From Brevundimonas intermedia (GTDB taxonomy: Bacteria > Pseudomonadota > Alphaproteobacteria > Caulobacterales > Caulobacteraceae), in contig NZ_BSFD01000002.1 of NCBI RefSeq assembly GCF_027922165.1, positions 230,874-294,873 on the forward strand: a stretch of 64,000 bases of DNA, written 5' to 3'. The translations under genes were made by a program, and so were the position numbers. Shown here piece after piece: positions 44,861 to 54,335 of this stretch. The notes under the pieces are model-generated. The model was not told where the DNA came from. It ran no database searches and saw only the letters and a list, made by a program, of their open reading frames with translations. How positions within the stretch are numbered: the stretch's first letter is position 1; each line of letters opens with the position of its first letter.

Positions 44861-46264
44861 TCAGAACTGGAAATAGATGAAGGGCGCCACGCCCTCTGGC
44901 CGCATCGCCTCGACCAGCAATATCGCCGCCCCGATCAACACCCCGAGCGTCGGCGACGGCGCCGTCTTCAGCCGCTCGGCCAAGCCCTCAATTGCGCGCG
45001 GCGGCAGCCCATGCATGGCCAAGCCGCCGACGATCAACACCAGCACGAATGGCGTCACCAGGCTGAACGCCTCGAACCGCCCCAGTCCGACCAGCATCTG
45101 CACGGCCAGGTCAAAGGTCTCGGCCCGGAACAGAATCCACCCCAGGCAGACGACATGGAAGGTGATCAGCACCCCCAGCCAGGTCGGGATGACCTTGCGA
45201 TCCTTAACCACCGCCCGCCCCAGCCGTTCGACCACCTGCGCGCCGCCGTGCAGCGCGCCCCAGGCCACGAAGGTCCAGGCCGCCCCGTGCCACAGCCCGC
45301 CCAGCAGCATGGTGATCATCACATTGAGGCACGACGACCACAGCCCCTTCCGTCCCCCGCCCAGCGGCACATACAGATAGTCGCGCAGCCAGCTGGACAG
45401 GCTGATATGCCACCGCCGCCAGAAGGCCTGCATCGAGGCCGCCCGATACGGCTGGTCGAAGTTGCGCGGGAAGGAATAGCCCAGCAGGGCCGCGATCCCG
45501 ATGGCCATGTCCGAATAGGCCGAAAAGTCGCAGTAAATCTGAACCGCATAGGCATAGACCGCCGCCGCAATGTCGATCGCCCCATAGGCCGACGGATCGA
45601 AGAAGACCGGATCGACCAGCCGCGTCGCCAGCTCGGACGCGATCACCGTCTTCTTGAACAGGCCCCAGACGATCAGCAGCAGCCCATGGGTCGCCATCTC
45701 GCGCGTCAGCCGGGGCACGCGCGCGAACTGGGGCAACAGGTCCGACGCCCGCACGATGGGGCCCGCTACCAGATGGGGGAAGAAGCTCATCAGCAGCATG
45801 ACGTCCAGCAGGCTCTCGGCCGGCGCCGTCTTGCCGCGATAGACGTCGACCACATAGCTGATGCCCTGGAAGGTGAAGAAGCTGATCCCCACCGGCAGCA
45901 CCACCTGCAACAACGGCAGGTCACGCTCCCATCCAAATTGCGCCAACAGATCAACGGCCTGTTCGACGAAGAAGCCGTAATACTTGAAGAAACCCAGGAT
46001 CACCAGATTGGCCGCCACCCCCAGGCCGACCCACAGTTTGCGCCGACCCGCCCGGTCGCTGCGCACGATCAGGGCGGCCACGCCCCAGTTCAACACGGCC
46101 GAGGCGATCAGCAGGCCGACGAACCGCCAGTCCCACTGGGCGTAGAAGAACCAGCTGGCCAGCAGCAGGAACAGTTTGCGCCGCCCGTTCTCCCGATCCA
46201 GACTCCAGCTGACCAGATAGACGAACAGGAAGAAGACCGCGAAGGCCAGGGTCGGAAACAGCAT
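44861..46264 (-). CDS. MBOAT-family O-acyltransferase (AlgI-like)
   Basis: A protein of 467 residues with about ten helices. FFPHLVAGPIVRASDLLPQF and LLGGLWHGAAWTFVAWGALHG, with its catalytic-type His, are the AlgI/PatA-like blocks. These proteins pass acetyl groups across the inner membrane for sugar O-acetylation. It is followed in the same direction by the small membrane protein and preceded by two SGNH proteins, a layout like alginate or cellulose acetylation sets. It shares one base with the SGNH gene stop. Confidence 0.92.
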   Translation of the reverse strand: MLFPTLAFAVFFLFVYLVSWSLDRENGRRKLFLLLASWFFYAQWDWRFVGLLIASAVLNWGVAALIVRSDRAGRRKLWVGLGVAANLVILGFFKYYGFFVEQAVDLLAQFGWERDLPLLQVVLPVGISFFTFQGISYVVDVYRGKTAPAESLLDVMLLMSFFPHLVAGPIVRASDLLPQFARVPRLTREMATHGLLLIVWGLFKKTVIASELATRLVDPVFFDPSAYGAIDIAAAVYAYAVQIYCDFSAYSDMAIGIAALLGYSFPRNFDQPYRAASMQAFWRRWHISLSSWLRDYLYVPLGGGRKGLWSSCLNVMITMLLGGLWHGAAWTFVAWGALHGGAQVVERLGRAVVKDRKVIPTWLGVLITFHVVCLGWILFRAETFDLAVQMLVGLGRFEAFSLVTPFVLVLIVGGLAMHGLPPRAIEGLAERLKTAPSPTLGVLIGAAILLVEAMRPEGVAPFIYFQF

Positions 46265-47511
46265 CAGTCCGCCTCCCCCTGCGCCACCGTCCAGCGGTCA
46301 TAGGCCCCCATCAGATCGTCGCTCAGCACCCCGCCGATCCACTCCGCTCCGATCGAGGTGAAGTGCACCCGGTCGGGCCGCATATAGGGTTCGGACAGGG
46401 TCGCCAGCCGCTCCGCCGAACAGTCGCCCCCCATCCGTCCGTACCAGTCCCAGTAGGCGACGCCCAGCTCCGCCGCGATGCGCCGCTGCACGTCCCGCAC
46501 CACCGCCAGAGCCTCCGGCGCTGATCGCCCGCCGCACGGTCCGACGGTTCCGGGCTTCAATCCCTCGGGCGCGCCGAGGATCAATACAGGCGCATCCATG
46601 GATCGGACCACCATCAGGGCCTGTCGGAGCCAGAGTTCATATTCGCGGGGGTCGAGGTTCGGAGCGAACCCCTCGTTCACTCCAAAGGCCAAGATGATCA
46701 AATCCGGCGTCCAAGCCGCGAGTTCTAGCCAGGCGATACTGCTGTCGCGCAAGGCGAGGTCCTGCATCGTCGCACCCACGACGCCCAAGTTCGACACCTG
46801 TACGCCCGCAGCCCGTCGCGTCAGTCGCACGTCGTAGAGCTTCAGACGCCCCGTCGGTCGGATATCGATTTGCGTCTGCGGCTTGTCGAATGTAGCCGTC
46901 TGGCATTCAGGTTGCGACGCCTCGTCTTCGCGGACCGCGAAACCCATCGTCTGCGTTTCGGCGCCAGCGGTAAGGGTCAGTTCGCCGTCCGCCTGCCATG
47001 CCTCGCCGCAGATTTGGACCTGATCAAACGCTCCGTTCGGCTCGGCGGTAATCGTCAGTGTTGCGCCGTCGCTGACATCGGCTTCGCCGCCGCTCAGGCC
47101 GACACCTATCGGCATGACTCCTCTGGCCAGCACATCCGTCCGCATCGGCCAATCGGTCGCCGTCATCTCGACCTGCATCGGCGCATAGCCGGCATAGGGC
47201 ACGCCCGGCGGCAACACCCCGCGCCCGCCCGCCCCGAACCGGGCCTGCATCCTGGCGCGCAAAGCGCCGGTGATCCGATCCCCCGCCGTATGGCTGTCGC
47301 CGATTTGCAGGATGTGAACCGGCCGGTCCCGCGTCCCCGCCTCGGTCGCCGCCAAGGCTTCGAACACCCCCTCCAGCGCCTCGACGCCGCAGATCCCTTT
47401 AGGACAGACCGATGCCCCCGCCTCAGGAGCGGGCATGGGCACATACGGAACCTCGGTCCCGCTCTGCATCCCCAGCATCAGCACCGCCGCCCCCGCGCCC
47501 CCCAGATTCAT
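46264..47511 (-). CDS. SGNH-hydrolase-like acetyl transferase partner
   Basis: A protein of 415 residues. A short hydrophobic N-terminus leads to LQIGDSHTAGDRITG, with the nucleophile Ser in Gly-Asp-Ser-His, and to DRVHFTSIGAEWIGG near the C-terminus with the Asp-x-x-His pair. An inserted beta-rich domain (about 120-240) may bind glycan. AlgJ/PatB-like SGNH proteins receive acetyl groups from the MBOAT partner; that role is inferred. Translation is coupled to the MBOAT gene by TGATG. Confidence 0.85.
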   Translation of the reverse strand: MNLGGAGAAVLMLGMQSGTEVPYVPMPAPEAGASVCPKGICGVEALEGVFEALAATEAGTRDRPVHILQIGDSHTAGDRITGALRARMQARFGAGGRGVLPPGVPYAGYAPMQVEMTATDWPMRTDVLARGVMPIGVGLSGGEADVSDGATLTITAEPNGAFDQVQICGEAWQADGELTLTAGAETQTMGFAVREDEASQPECQTATFDKPQTQIDIRPTGRLKLYDVRLTRRAAGVQVSNLGVVGATMQDLALRDSSIAWLELAAWTPDLIILAFGVNEGFAPNLDPREYELWLRQALMVVRSMDAPVLILGAPEGLKPGTVGPCGGRSAPEALAVVRDVQRRIAAELGVAYWDWYGRMGGDCSAERLATLSEPYMRPDRVHFTSIGAEWIGGVLSDDLMGAYDRWTVAQGEAD

Positions 47512-47513
47512 GG

Positions 47514-48398
47514 TCAGCCGGTCGTCTGCGGTTGAGCCGCCGCCGCATCCAGGCCCGCGTCGCGCTTCAGCCGTTCCGCCACCGGCGCGCCGATGCGGCG
47601 ATAGCCGGCCATGGTCATGTGAATCCCGTCATTGGCCCGCATCAGCTGCGGCCGCCCGTTGGCGCCCGGCAGATAGGCCGCGTACTCGCCCGCCGCATCG
47701 GCGGTGACGCCGGTCGTCTCGATCAGGGGCACGCCCAGGGCCGTCATCCGTTCGCGCACCACGGAGTTGATCACCGCCATCTTGGCGTCGAACCCGGCCC
47801 GCTTCATCTTCGGCAGCCCGACCCAATAGACGACCACGTCCCTGGACCTCATCAGACCGACCAGATCGTCGATCCGCTTCCCATAGGCCGCCTTCCAGCC
47901 GGGCGTGCCGAAATCATGGATGACCCCGTCCAGGCTGATGCCTTGGGCGTCATTGGTCCCGAACATCACCACCGCCGCATCGACCGGCGTCTCGCTCAAC
48001 TGCCGCGCTGTCTTGGCCTGGATGTCCACATAGTCATAGCGCGACAGGCCGGTGGAGACCGCGCTGAACTGGGTCACCGCGACCCCCGTCTCGCCATGCA
48101 GGTCACGGTACAGGGCGGCCCACAGACCGTCCGCCATCGAATCCCCGAACACCCCGATCCTCAGTTCGCCCCGCGCGAGCCGCGTCTTCAGCGGCGTCAC
48201 TGTCGCCTTGGCGGCAGGCGCGGGCGTCAGGCTTTCGACCGGGGCCATAGCGGTCGGCGGGCTGGCCGAAGCGTTGGCCGACCCACCCAGCATCAGGGTC
48301 GGATGCCGCAGCCAGTCGCGCCCGTCCGGCGTCAGCATCAGGCCAATCACGACCCCGACGACCAGGGCCGCCGTCAATCCGTTGATGCCTGCGCGCAA
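47514..48398 (-). CDS. DUF459-like SGNH hydrolase
   Basis: A protein of 294 residues. An N-terminal helix (TAALVVGVVIGLMLTP) anchors it. GVFGDSMADGLWAALYR carries the Ser nucleophile, VVMFGTNDAQGI the Asn block, and DGIHMTMAGYRRIG the Asp-x-x-His pair. This is the DUF459/SGNH group. It lies two bases upstream of the other SGNH gene, so both may serve the same glycan. Confidence 0.87.
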   Translation of the reverse strand: MRAGINGLTAALVVGVVIGLMLTPDGRDWLRHPTLMLGGSANASASPPTAMAPVESLTPAPAAKATVTPLKTRLARGELRIGVFGDSMADGLWAALYRDLHGETGVAVTQFSAVSTGLSRYDYVDIQAKTARQLSETPVDAAVVMFGTNDAQGISLDGVIHDFGTPGWKAAYGKRIDDLVGLMRSRDVVVYWVGLPKMKRAGFDAKMAVINSVVRERMTALGVPLIETTGVTADAAGEYAAYLPGANGRPQLMRANDGIHMTMAGYRRIGAPVAERLKRDAGLDAAAAQPQTTG

Positions 48399-48498
48399 GA
48401 CCGCCCCCGTCGAAAACAGGGTTAGCTATAGCTTAACGACCCCGACCTGCGCCATGCCGGTCCCGTGTCAGGCGAAAGACAGCCCGACGACAGCGACC

Positions 48499-48912
48499 TC
48501 AGCCGAAACGCCCCTCGGCCCAACGCGCGGCGAAATAGCCGCCGGTCGCCGACACTGTGGTCAGGACCGTGCCCCAGATCAGATCCACGACCGTCAGCTT
48601 GGTCTGCCAAATCTCCAGCGTCGCCTGGTTGGTCAGGTCGTAGGTGGCGTAGGCGACGAAGCCCAACGCCGCCCCATTGATCGCCGCCCGCGTCCAGCTT
48701 CCGTCCTTCAGGGCCGGGGCGATGGCCAGGAACACGGTCCCCGCGATGGAGATCAGATAGAAGAGAACCGCCGCCCTCATGTCCGGCTTGTCCGCCAGGA
48801 TCGGCCCCAGCACGGGCTTGTAGAAGCGGTTGGTCATGGTGGTCAGCCAGACGGCGTCGATCACCGCGAAGGTGATCCCGGCGCCCAGATAGGCGAAGAC
48901 ATATTTGATCAC
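48499..48912 (-). CDS. DUF2177-family membrane protein
   Basis: A protein of 137 residues with four hydrophobic helices. FAVIDAVWLTTMTNRFYKP and FVAYATYDLTNQATL are the signature blocks of DUF2177, a family of unknown role. It lies 10 bases after the CFA-synthase-like gene, as it does in many alphaproteobacteria. It is a likely partner of lipid modification, but only by association. Confidence 0.9.
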   Translation of the reverse strand: MIKYVFAYLGAGITFAVIDAVWLTTMTNRFYKPVLGPILADKPDMRAAVLFYLISIAGTVFLAIAPALKDGSWTRAAINGAALGFVAYATYDLTNQATLEIWQTKLTVVDLIWGTVLTTVSATGGYFAARWAEGRFG

Positions 48913-48922
48913 GACAAACTCC

Positions 48923-49948
48923 TCAGGCGGGTTTCAGGCGATAGTGGCTGACCGCCCAGGTGCGGCCCTCGTCGTTGCCGAACAGACCGGCGGTCGCCAG
49001 GTAGAAACGCCGCCAGCGCCGGGTCCAAAGCTTGGCGTCGTCGCCATAGGTCTCGCGCATCAACACCGCGATCCGGGGCGCTTCGCGGTCCATATTGGCC
49101 AGCCAGTGATTGGCGGTTCGGGCATAATGGCCGCCGTTCCAGGTCCATTCCTGCTCGACCGCGAACAGGTCGGGAAACTGCCGGATCAGCCCATGGCTAG
49201 GCATGATCCCGCCGGTGAAGAAATGCTGGGCGATGAAGTCGCCGCTGTCGGTGTGGTCGAACCGATAGGGGGCGTCGCGGTGGGTGAAGACATGGATGAA
49301 CATCCGCCCCTCGGGCTTCAGCCAGGACTTCGCCTTGGTCAGCAGGGCGCGCCAGTTGGCCATATGCTCGAACATCTCGACCGAGACGATCCGGTCAAAC
49401 CTCTGGTCGGTGTCGAACAGGTTCATGTCCTGGGTCACGACCGTCAGATTGCTCAGCCCCCGCGCCCTGGCCTGGCCTTCGATATGTTTGCGCTGGCCAT
49501 GACTGTTCGATACGGCCGTGATCCGCGCCCGGGGATAGGTCTCGGCCATCCACAGCGACAGCGAGCCCCAGCCGCAGCCCATTTCCAGAATGGTCTGGCC
49601 GTCCGCCAGATCGGCGTGGGCGCAGGTCTCCAGCAAGGCGGCCACCTCAGCCTGGTCCAGCGTCTCCGTTCCGGTTGGATACAGGCAGCACGAATATTTC
49701 AGCCGCTCGCCCAGACACAGGCGGAAGAACTCGGGCGGCAGTTCGTAATGCTGCCGGTTCGCCGCATCCGCATGTTCGGCGATGACCCGTTCGGCCATCT
49801 CGCGTGCGAACGCCGCCTGATCGTGGGGACCGTCGCGGTCCAGCCGCTTGCGCGCCTCCGTGACCAGACTGTCGATCGCCGGGCGGGTCACGAAGTCGGG
49901 AAAGGGCGCGTCCTGCAGCTGGCGAATGGCGACATTGGTCAGGCTCAT
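48923..49948 (-). CDS. Cyclopropane-fatty-acid-synthase-like methyltransferase
   Basis: A protein of 341 residues. ILEMGCGWGSLSLWMAETYP is the SAM-binding site and CCLYPTGTETLDQAEVA the lipid-side block. The N-terminal domain of full CFA synthases is shorter here, as in the CFA-like methyltransferases of about 340 residues. It may act on membrane lipids; the exact product is not clear. It starts the two-gene unit with DUF2177. Confidence 0.88.
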   Translation of the reverse strand: MSLTNVAIRQLQDAPFPDFVTRPAIDSLVTEARKRLDRDGPHDQAAFAREMAERVIAEHADAANRQHYELPPEFFRLCLGERLKYSCCLYPTGTETLDQAEVAALLETCAHADLADGQTILEMGCGWGSLSLWMAETYPRARITAVSNSHGQRKHIEGQARARGLSNLTVVTQDMNLFDTDQRFDRIVSVEMFEHMANWRALLTKAKSWLKPEGRMFIHVFTHRDAPYRFDHTDSGDFIAQHFFTGGIMPSHGLIRQFPDLFAVEQEWTWNGGHYARTANHWLANMDREAPRIAVLMRETYGDDAKLWTRRWRRFYLATAGLFGNDEGRTWAVSHYRLKPA

Positions 49949-50268
49949 GGGGCGTCCGTGGCTAGGCTTGTTCTCTCAATACGCCCGACCGTCATTTACG
50001 GATGCACGGGCCTTGAACGACGGGCGGCAGCGCCCACATCCGGGACAACGAGAACGAGGTTCTATAAGGCAGGCCACACGCAGATTTCCGACACTTCCGT
50101 CCCCGGCTCCGCACGTCGGAAAATACACGAAAATAGACTCAAAAATTATCGAGTGGATTCCGTGTAAAATGCAGCGCCTCTTCCTCCTCCCGACTTGCCC
50201 CCCGCCCCCCTCCGCGTTACGCGTGGTCAAACGCGCCGATATTCATCAGGCAGTGAAAAGGGAGAGCG
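49949..50268. other. Intergenic region before scoA
   Basis: This 320-base gap separates divergent genes and has no convincing gene. TAAAAT at 50165-50170 is a fair -10 for scoA, but no good -35 stands 16-18 bases before it. The bases just before scoA hold AAAGGGAGAG, a strong ribosome binding site. The reading frames that cross it are G/C-rich shadows. Confidence 0.4.
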
Positions 50269-50973
50269 ATGGGTAAGATCTACGCTGACGTCACATCCGC
50301 GCTGGAGGGTTTGACCTTCGACGGCATGACGGTCATGTCCGGCGGCTTCGGCCTGTGCGGCATCCCCGAAAACCTGATCGCCGCCCTGCGCGACAGCGGC
50401 GTCAAGGGCCTGACGGTCATCTCCAACAACGCCGGCGTCGACGGCTTCGGCCTGGGCCAGCTGCTCGGCACCCGCCAGATCGCCAAGATGATCTCGTCCT
50501 ACGTCGGCGAGAATAAGGAGTTCGAGCGCCAGTATCTGGCCGGCGAGCTGGAGCTGGAGTTCAACCCGCAAGGCACCCTGGCCGAGCGTATCCGCGCCGG
50601 CGGCGCCGGCATCCCAGCCTTCTTCACCGCCACCGGCGTCGGCACCCTGGTCGCCGAGGGCAAGGAGGTCCGCAACTTCAACGGTCGCGACTACGTCATG
50701 GAGACCGGCCTCATCGCCGACCTCTCCATCGTCAAGGCCTGGAAGGCCGACGAGCGCGGCAACCTCGTCTTCCGCAAGACCGCCCGCAACTTCAACCCGA
50801 TGATGGCCACCGCCGGCAAGGTCACCGTCGTCGAGGTCGAGGAGATCGTCCCCGTCGGCTCGCTGGACCCCGACCACATCCACACGCCCGGCGTCTATGT
50901 CGATCGCCTGGTCCAGACGGTGTCCGAGAAGCGCATTGAGCAGCGCACCGTCCGCAGCCGGGAGACCGCATAA
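50269..50973 (+). CDS. scoA: 3-oxoacid CoA-transferase subunit A
   Basis: A protein of 234 residues. [18 protein letters not shown] and [14 protein letters not shown] are the standard A-subunit blocks, and [13 protein letters not shown] follows. With subunit B it moves CoA between succinyl-CoA and acetoacetate for ketone body or butanoate use. Its stop overlaps the ATG of scoB by one base (TAATG). Confidence 0.95.
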   Translation: MGKIYADVTSALEGLTFDGMTVMSGGFGLCGIPENLIAALRDSGVKGLTVISNNAGVDGFGLGQLLGTRQIAKMISSYVGENKEFERQYLAGELELEFNPQGTLAERIRAGGAGIPAFFTATGVGTLVAEGKEVRNFNGRDYVMETGLIADLSIVKAWKADERGNLVFRKTARNFNPMMATAGKVTVVEVEEIVPVGSLDPDHIHTPGVYVDRLVQTVSEKRIEQRTVRSRETA

Positions 50974-51629
50974 TGGCTCGTACTCGCGAACAACTGGCCG
51001 AGCGCGCCGCTCAGGAGCTGCAAGACGGCTTCTACGTGAACCTGGGCATCGGCATCCCGACCCTGGTCGCCAACTACATCCCCGCCGGCATGACCGTGAC
51101 CCTCCAGTCCGAGAACGGCATGCTGGGCATGGGCCCCTTCCCCTATGAGGGCGACGAGGATCCCGACCTGATCAACGCCGGCAAACAGACGATCACCGAG
51201 ATCCCGGAGTCGTCCTACTTCAGCAGCGCCGACAGCTTCGCCATGATCCGCGGCGGCCATATCAACCTGTCCATCCTGGGCGCCATGGAGGTGGCCCAGA
51301 ACGGCGATATCGCCAACTGGATGATCCCCGGCAAGCTGGTGAAGGGCATGGGCGGCGCCATGGACCTGGTCGCCGGCGTCAAGCGTGTGGTCGTGGTCAT
51401 GGAACACGCCAACAAGCATGGTCAGTCCAAGGTGTTGAAATCCTGCACCCTTCCCCTGACCGGCACGGGCGTGGTCAGCCGCATCATCACCGATCTGGCC
51501 ACCTTCGACGTCAAGCCTGACGGCGCGGGGCTGGAGCTGATCGAACTCGCCGACGGCGTCACCCTGGACGAGGTCGCCGCCAAGACCGAGGCCGCCTACA
51601 CGGTGGCAGAGGGGCTGAAGGCGGCCTGA
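50973..51629 (+). CDS. scoB: 3-oxoacid CoA-transferase subunit B
   Basis: A protein of 218 residues. VNLGIGIPTLVANYIPAG is the B-subunit start, and the catalytic Glu is in LQSENGMLGMGPFP. GAMEVAQNGDIANWMIPGK is another family block. It completes the ScoAB enzyme. A GC-rich hairpin follows its stop codon. Confidence 0.95.
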   Translation: MARTREQLAERAAQELQDGFYVNLGIGIPTLVANYIPAGMTVTLQSENGMLGMGPFPYEGDEDPDLINAGKQTITEIPESSYFSSADSFAMIRGGHINLSILGAMEVAQNGDIANWMIPGKLVKGMGGAMDLVAGVKRVVVVMEHANKHGQSKVLKSCTLPLTGTGVVSRIITDLATFDVKPDGAGLELIELADGVTLDEVAAKTEAAYTVAEGLKAA

Positions 51630-51653
51630 TCTCCACCCGTTCGGGGGGCCGCC
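51620..51653 (+). terminator. GC-rich hairpin at the end of scoB
   Basis: GGCGGCC (51620-51626) pairs with GGCCGCC (51647-51653), with a smaller CCCG/CGGG stem inside. It overlaps the scoB stop. There is no T-run, so it is a weak candidate for a terminator. Confidence 0.3.
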
Positions 51654-51779
51654 TAATCGAACCTTGTTGGGCGACGACGCGCCCGCTAGTGTCGATGACC
51701 CGCAGGTCCTTCGTGACCTCCGGGTGCGACCCCGGGGCGCCTTCCCCGTTTCCAACGGTGAACAGGCGACCTTCGTCAC

Positions 51780-52736
51780 ATGGCCACTTCGCTCCGGACG
51801 CGGCCCGCAGACTCCGACGGCCCTTCCTCGCCAGAAGCCCCGCTCGACCTCGGCGCCCGTCTGATGGCGCGCCAGCCCGGTGACCGCCGCTTCGGCGCCC
51901 CGATCCACGCCTGGTACCCCGTACGCGCCGCACGGGTCCGAACCGCCTCGCGGGCCCAGTTGCACGGCGAATGGATCGACCTGCCCGCCACGGTGGCCCC
52001 GGCCGCCGTCCAGACGACCGCCTGCGGCGGTTGGCGACTGATCAACCGGCTCGGACTGATCTGGGCCTGCCCCGCCAGCGACGTCGCCCCGCCGGACCTG
52101 CCTCCGACGCCCGAGGCGCCCCTGGCCCTGATCGCCTATTCCAAGGCCCCCGCGCGCGCCGACTACGACCAGGCGGTCCTGGGCCTGCTGGACCCGGCCC
52201 ATGTGCCGATGATCCATAACGCCTGGTGGTGGCGCAGTCAGGCGCGACGCACCAAGACCAAGCGCTACAGCCCCTCGCCCTTCGGCTTCACCGCCGTCGC
52301 GGCCGACGCCTTCGCCTCCACCCCCGCCTATGATCTGGTGTCCGAGGACCGCAAGGTCAGTATCGAGTTCCGCCTGCCCTCGATCCGGCTGGAGCGCGTC
52401 ACCGCGCGCGGGTTCGAACTGATCAACCTGACCACCGTCACCCCCCAGGCGGAAGGCGACGTCGTGATCCGCAACCTGATCCTCTGCTCGGTCGCCGCCC
52501 TGCGGTTCGGCAGCCCGCTGCTGTCGGCCTGGGGCCGGACCTTCCTGCGTCAGGACGTGGCCATACTGGAGCGGCTGGAGGGCCGCAGCCCGCACCTGCC
52601 GCTGGTCTTCGCCGGCGACCCGGATCGCCCGTCCGCCTTCTACTTCGCCTCAAAGGCCGCCCTTCTCCGCGCCCAGCGCGAAGACGCCGCCTATAGGAAC
52701 CCGGTCGAAGCCGAGTCCCTCCAGTGGGTCACCTGA
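51780..52736 (+). CDS. Rieske-oxygenase-like protein lacking the Rieske cluster motif
   Basis: A protein of 318 residues. It has features of the alpha subunit of aromatic-ring oxygenases: IHAWYPVRAARV at the start, RLINRLGLIWACP, and then LLDPAHVPMIHNAWWW, whose Asp138, His141 and His146 fit the mononuclear iron site. The region where Cys-x-His and Cys-x2-His should bind the 2Fe-2S cluster is replaced by about 30 residues without them. An in-frame stop lies 18 bases before the ATG, so the missing part is not upstream. Without the cluster it cannot work as a normal oxygenase. It may use another electron donor or have a different role. Confidence 0.65.
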   Translation: MATSLRTRPADSDGPSSPEAPLDLGARLMARQPGDRRFGAPIHAWYPVRAARVRTASRAQLHGEWIDLPATVAPAAVQTTACGGWRLINRLGLIWACPASDVAPPDLPPTPEAPLALIAYSKAPARADYDQAVLGLLDPAHVPMIHNAWWWRSQARRTKTKRYSPSPFGFTAVAADAFASTPAYDLVSEDRKVSIEFRLPSIRLERVTARGFELINLTTVTPQAEGDVVIRNLILCSVAALRFGSPLLSAWGRTFLRQDVAILERLEGRSPHLPLVFAGDPDRPSAFYFASKAALLRAQREDAAYRNPVEAESLQWVT

Positions 52737-52740
52737 GCCT

Positions 52741-53388
52741 TCACTTCGCCGACTGAATCGTCCAGTCGGCGATCTGGGTATTGATGTCCCGCGTCGCCGT
52801 GTCGAAGGCGGCGACGATGGCCGAGACCCGGTTCTCCCCGGCCGGCTGGGTCACCGTGAAGACGCGCTCCACCGACCGCGCCTGTTCGGGACGGATCGCA
52901 GCGCCGCCCGCCTGGCGTTCAGGCGTCGACCGCAGCTGTGCGCGGGCCGTGATCACCACATCCGGCGTCGCCCCCGGCGCAGCATAGCGCGCCTCGAACG
53001 TCGTCACCGACACCTGAAGCACCAGCGGCGGCGTGCCGGGCTCGCGCCGGCCCAGGACGCGGATCTGGTCCGCCCGATTGGCGAAGGCCGCCTTCAGGCT
53101 GTCGTCGAACAGGGTCGAAGCCGGCGACACCCAGCGCGCGCCGCCGATATAGGCCGTCTCGGTCCCGGTGACTCCCAGAATCCGGTCGTCGCCGGTCGCC
53201 TCCGGAAACTCGATCCGGCGGATCGACACCGACAGGGGCGCGGGCGTGTCGCCCTCGACCGAGGGGGCGTCCAGCGGCAGGCCGAACCGGTAGTTCTGCA
53301 CCGGATCCGGCGTGGACAGCAGCGAACAGCCGCTCAGGGAGACCACCACGCCGACGACGGCGCCCAGTTGGACCAGGGAACGGATCAC
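52741..53388 (-). CDS. ABC-type transport auxiliary lipoprotein (PqiC/MlaB-set-like)
   Basis: A protein of 215 residues. The signal peptide ends in a lipobox (VVSLSGCSLLS), with Cys21 as the lipid site. The mature part, YRFGLPL to the end, is the beta-rich fold of the auxiliary lipoproteins that accompany MlaD-type transporters. It is in the same run as the mlaD-like gene with a 4-base overlap. It probably sits in the outer membrane or periplasm and helps lipid transfer. Confidence 0.87.
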   Translation of the reverse strand: MIRSLVQLGAVVGVVVSLSGCSLLSTPDPVQNYRFGLPLDAPSVEGDTPAPLSVSIRRIEFPEATGDDRILGVTGTETAYIGGARWVSPASTLFDDSLKAAFANRADQIRVLGRREPGTPPLVLQVSVTTFEARYAAPGATPDVVITARAQLRSTPERQAGGAAIRPEQARSVERVFTVTQPAGENRVSAIVAAFDTATRDINTQIADWTIQSAK

Positions 53389-54323
53389 GGCTGCACCTCC
53401 AGCTCTTTCGATTGCGGTTTGCCGATGAAGTCGCGCGGGCTGGCGCGGACGTCGTCGATCAGGGCCTGAAGCGACCGGGTCGCCTCCTGCAGTTCCTCTA
53501 TGGTCCCGCTCAGTTGCGGCAGGCTGGAGGTGGCGAAGTCGCCCAAAGGCCGCTCCAGTCCGGTGATCGAGCGATTGGCCGAGGCGATGGCGACACGCGC
53601 CTCCGCCGTCGCCTGGTTGATGTTGGCGATGGCTTCACGGCCGTCTGTGTTGACGACGGCGCGCATGTCGGCCGCCAGTCCCTGATATTCCAGAATGGTG
53701 GCGTTGGCGTTCTTCACCGCCGCTTCCAACTCGGCAAAGATGGCCTTGCGCGCCTCAAGTTCGGTCGTCAGGGCCTCGACATTCTTCACGCTGGTCGAGA
53801 AGCTGCGGATGTTGTCGTCGGACATGACCCGGTTGATCCGGTTCAGCGCATCCACCGTCTGGGCCAGCACCGTGCCGGACCCGCTCAGCAGCTCGGCGAT
53901 CGGCGACGGCTGGCTTTGCAGCACCGGCACGACATTGTCGGGATACTGGTCCTTCAGCAGGGCGCTGTTGGGTGAGCCGGCCGTGATCTGGATGTAGTTC
54001 AGCCCCGTGATGCCCTGCGGCTCCAGCTGGGCCCGCGAGGTCACGCGGACGGGCGTCGTGCCGTCCACCCGCACCCGGGCGATGACCTGGTCGCCGCGCT
54101 TGGTGTCGATGTTCAGGTCGGTCACCTCGCCGACGCGGATGCCGTTGAAGTGCACCTCGCCGCCTTCCGACAGCCCGTTGACCGGTCCGTAGAAGACGAT
54201 GTCGTACAGGTCATAGTCGCTGTTGAACTGTAACCGGGCCAGCCAGATCGTGAACACCGCCAGAGCCGCCAACAGGGCGACGGTGGCGATGCCGACGGCG
54301 GCGTAGTGTGCGTCTCTTTCCAT
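53385..54323 (-). CDS. mlaD: MlaD-family lipid-binding protein (MCE domain)
   Basis: A protein of 312 residues. An N-terminal helix (AAVGIATVALLAALAVFTIW) anchors a periplasmic MCE domain with YGPVNGLSEGGEVHFNGIRV. A long helical tail (residues 150-290) suggests a tunnel-like extension. MCE proteins carry phospholipids between membranes. It lies 12 bases after the ATP-binding gene. Confidence 0.92.
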   Translation of the reverse strand: MERDAHYAAVGIATVALLAALAVFTIWLARLQFNSDYDLYDIVFYGPVNGLSEGGEVHFNGIRVGEVTDLNIDTKRGDQVIARVRVDGTTPVRVTSRAQLEPQGITGLNYIQITAGSPNSALLKDQYPDNVVPVLQSQPSPIAELLSGSGTVLAQTVDALNRINRVMSDDNIRSFSTSVKNVEALTTELEARKAIFAELEAAVKNANATILEYQGLAADMRAVVNTDGREAIANINQATAEARVAIASANRSITGLERPLGDFATSSLPQLSGTIEELQEATRSLQALIDDVRASPRDFIGKPQSKELEVQP

Positions 54324-54335
54324 ACGTGGCTCTCC

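Noticed and set aside
50895..52595. A long minus-strand frame over scoB and the Rieske-like gene
   Set aside because: It is antisense to clear genes and has only Gly/Gln/Asp-rich composition.
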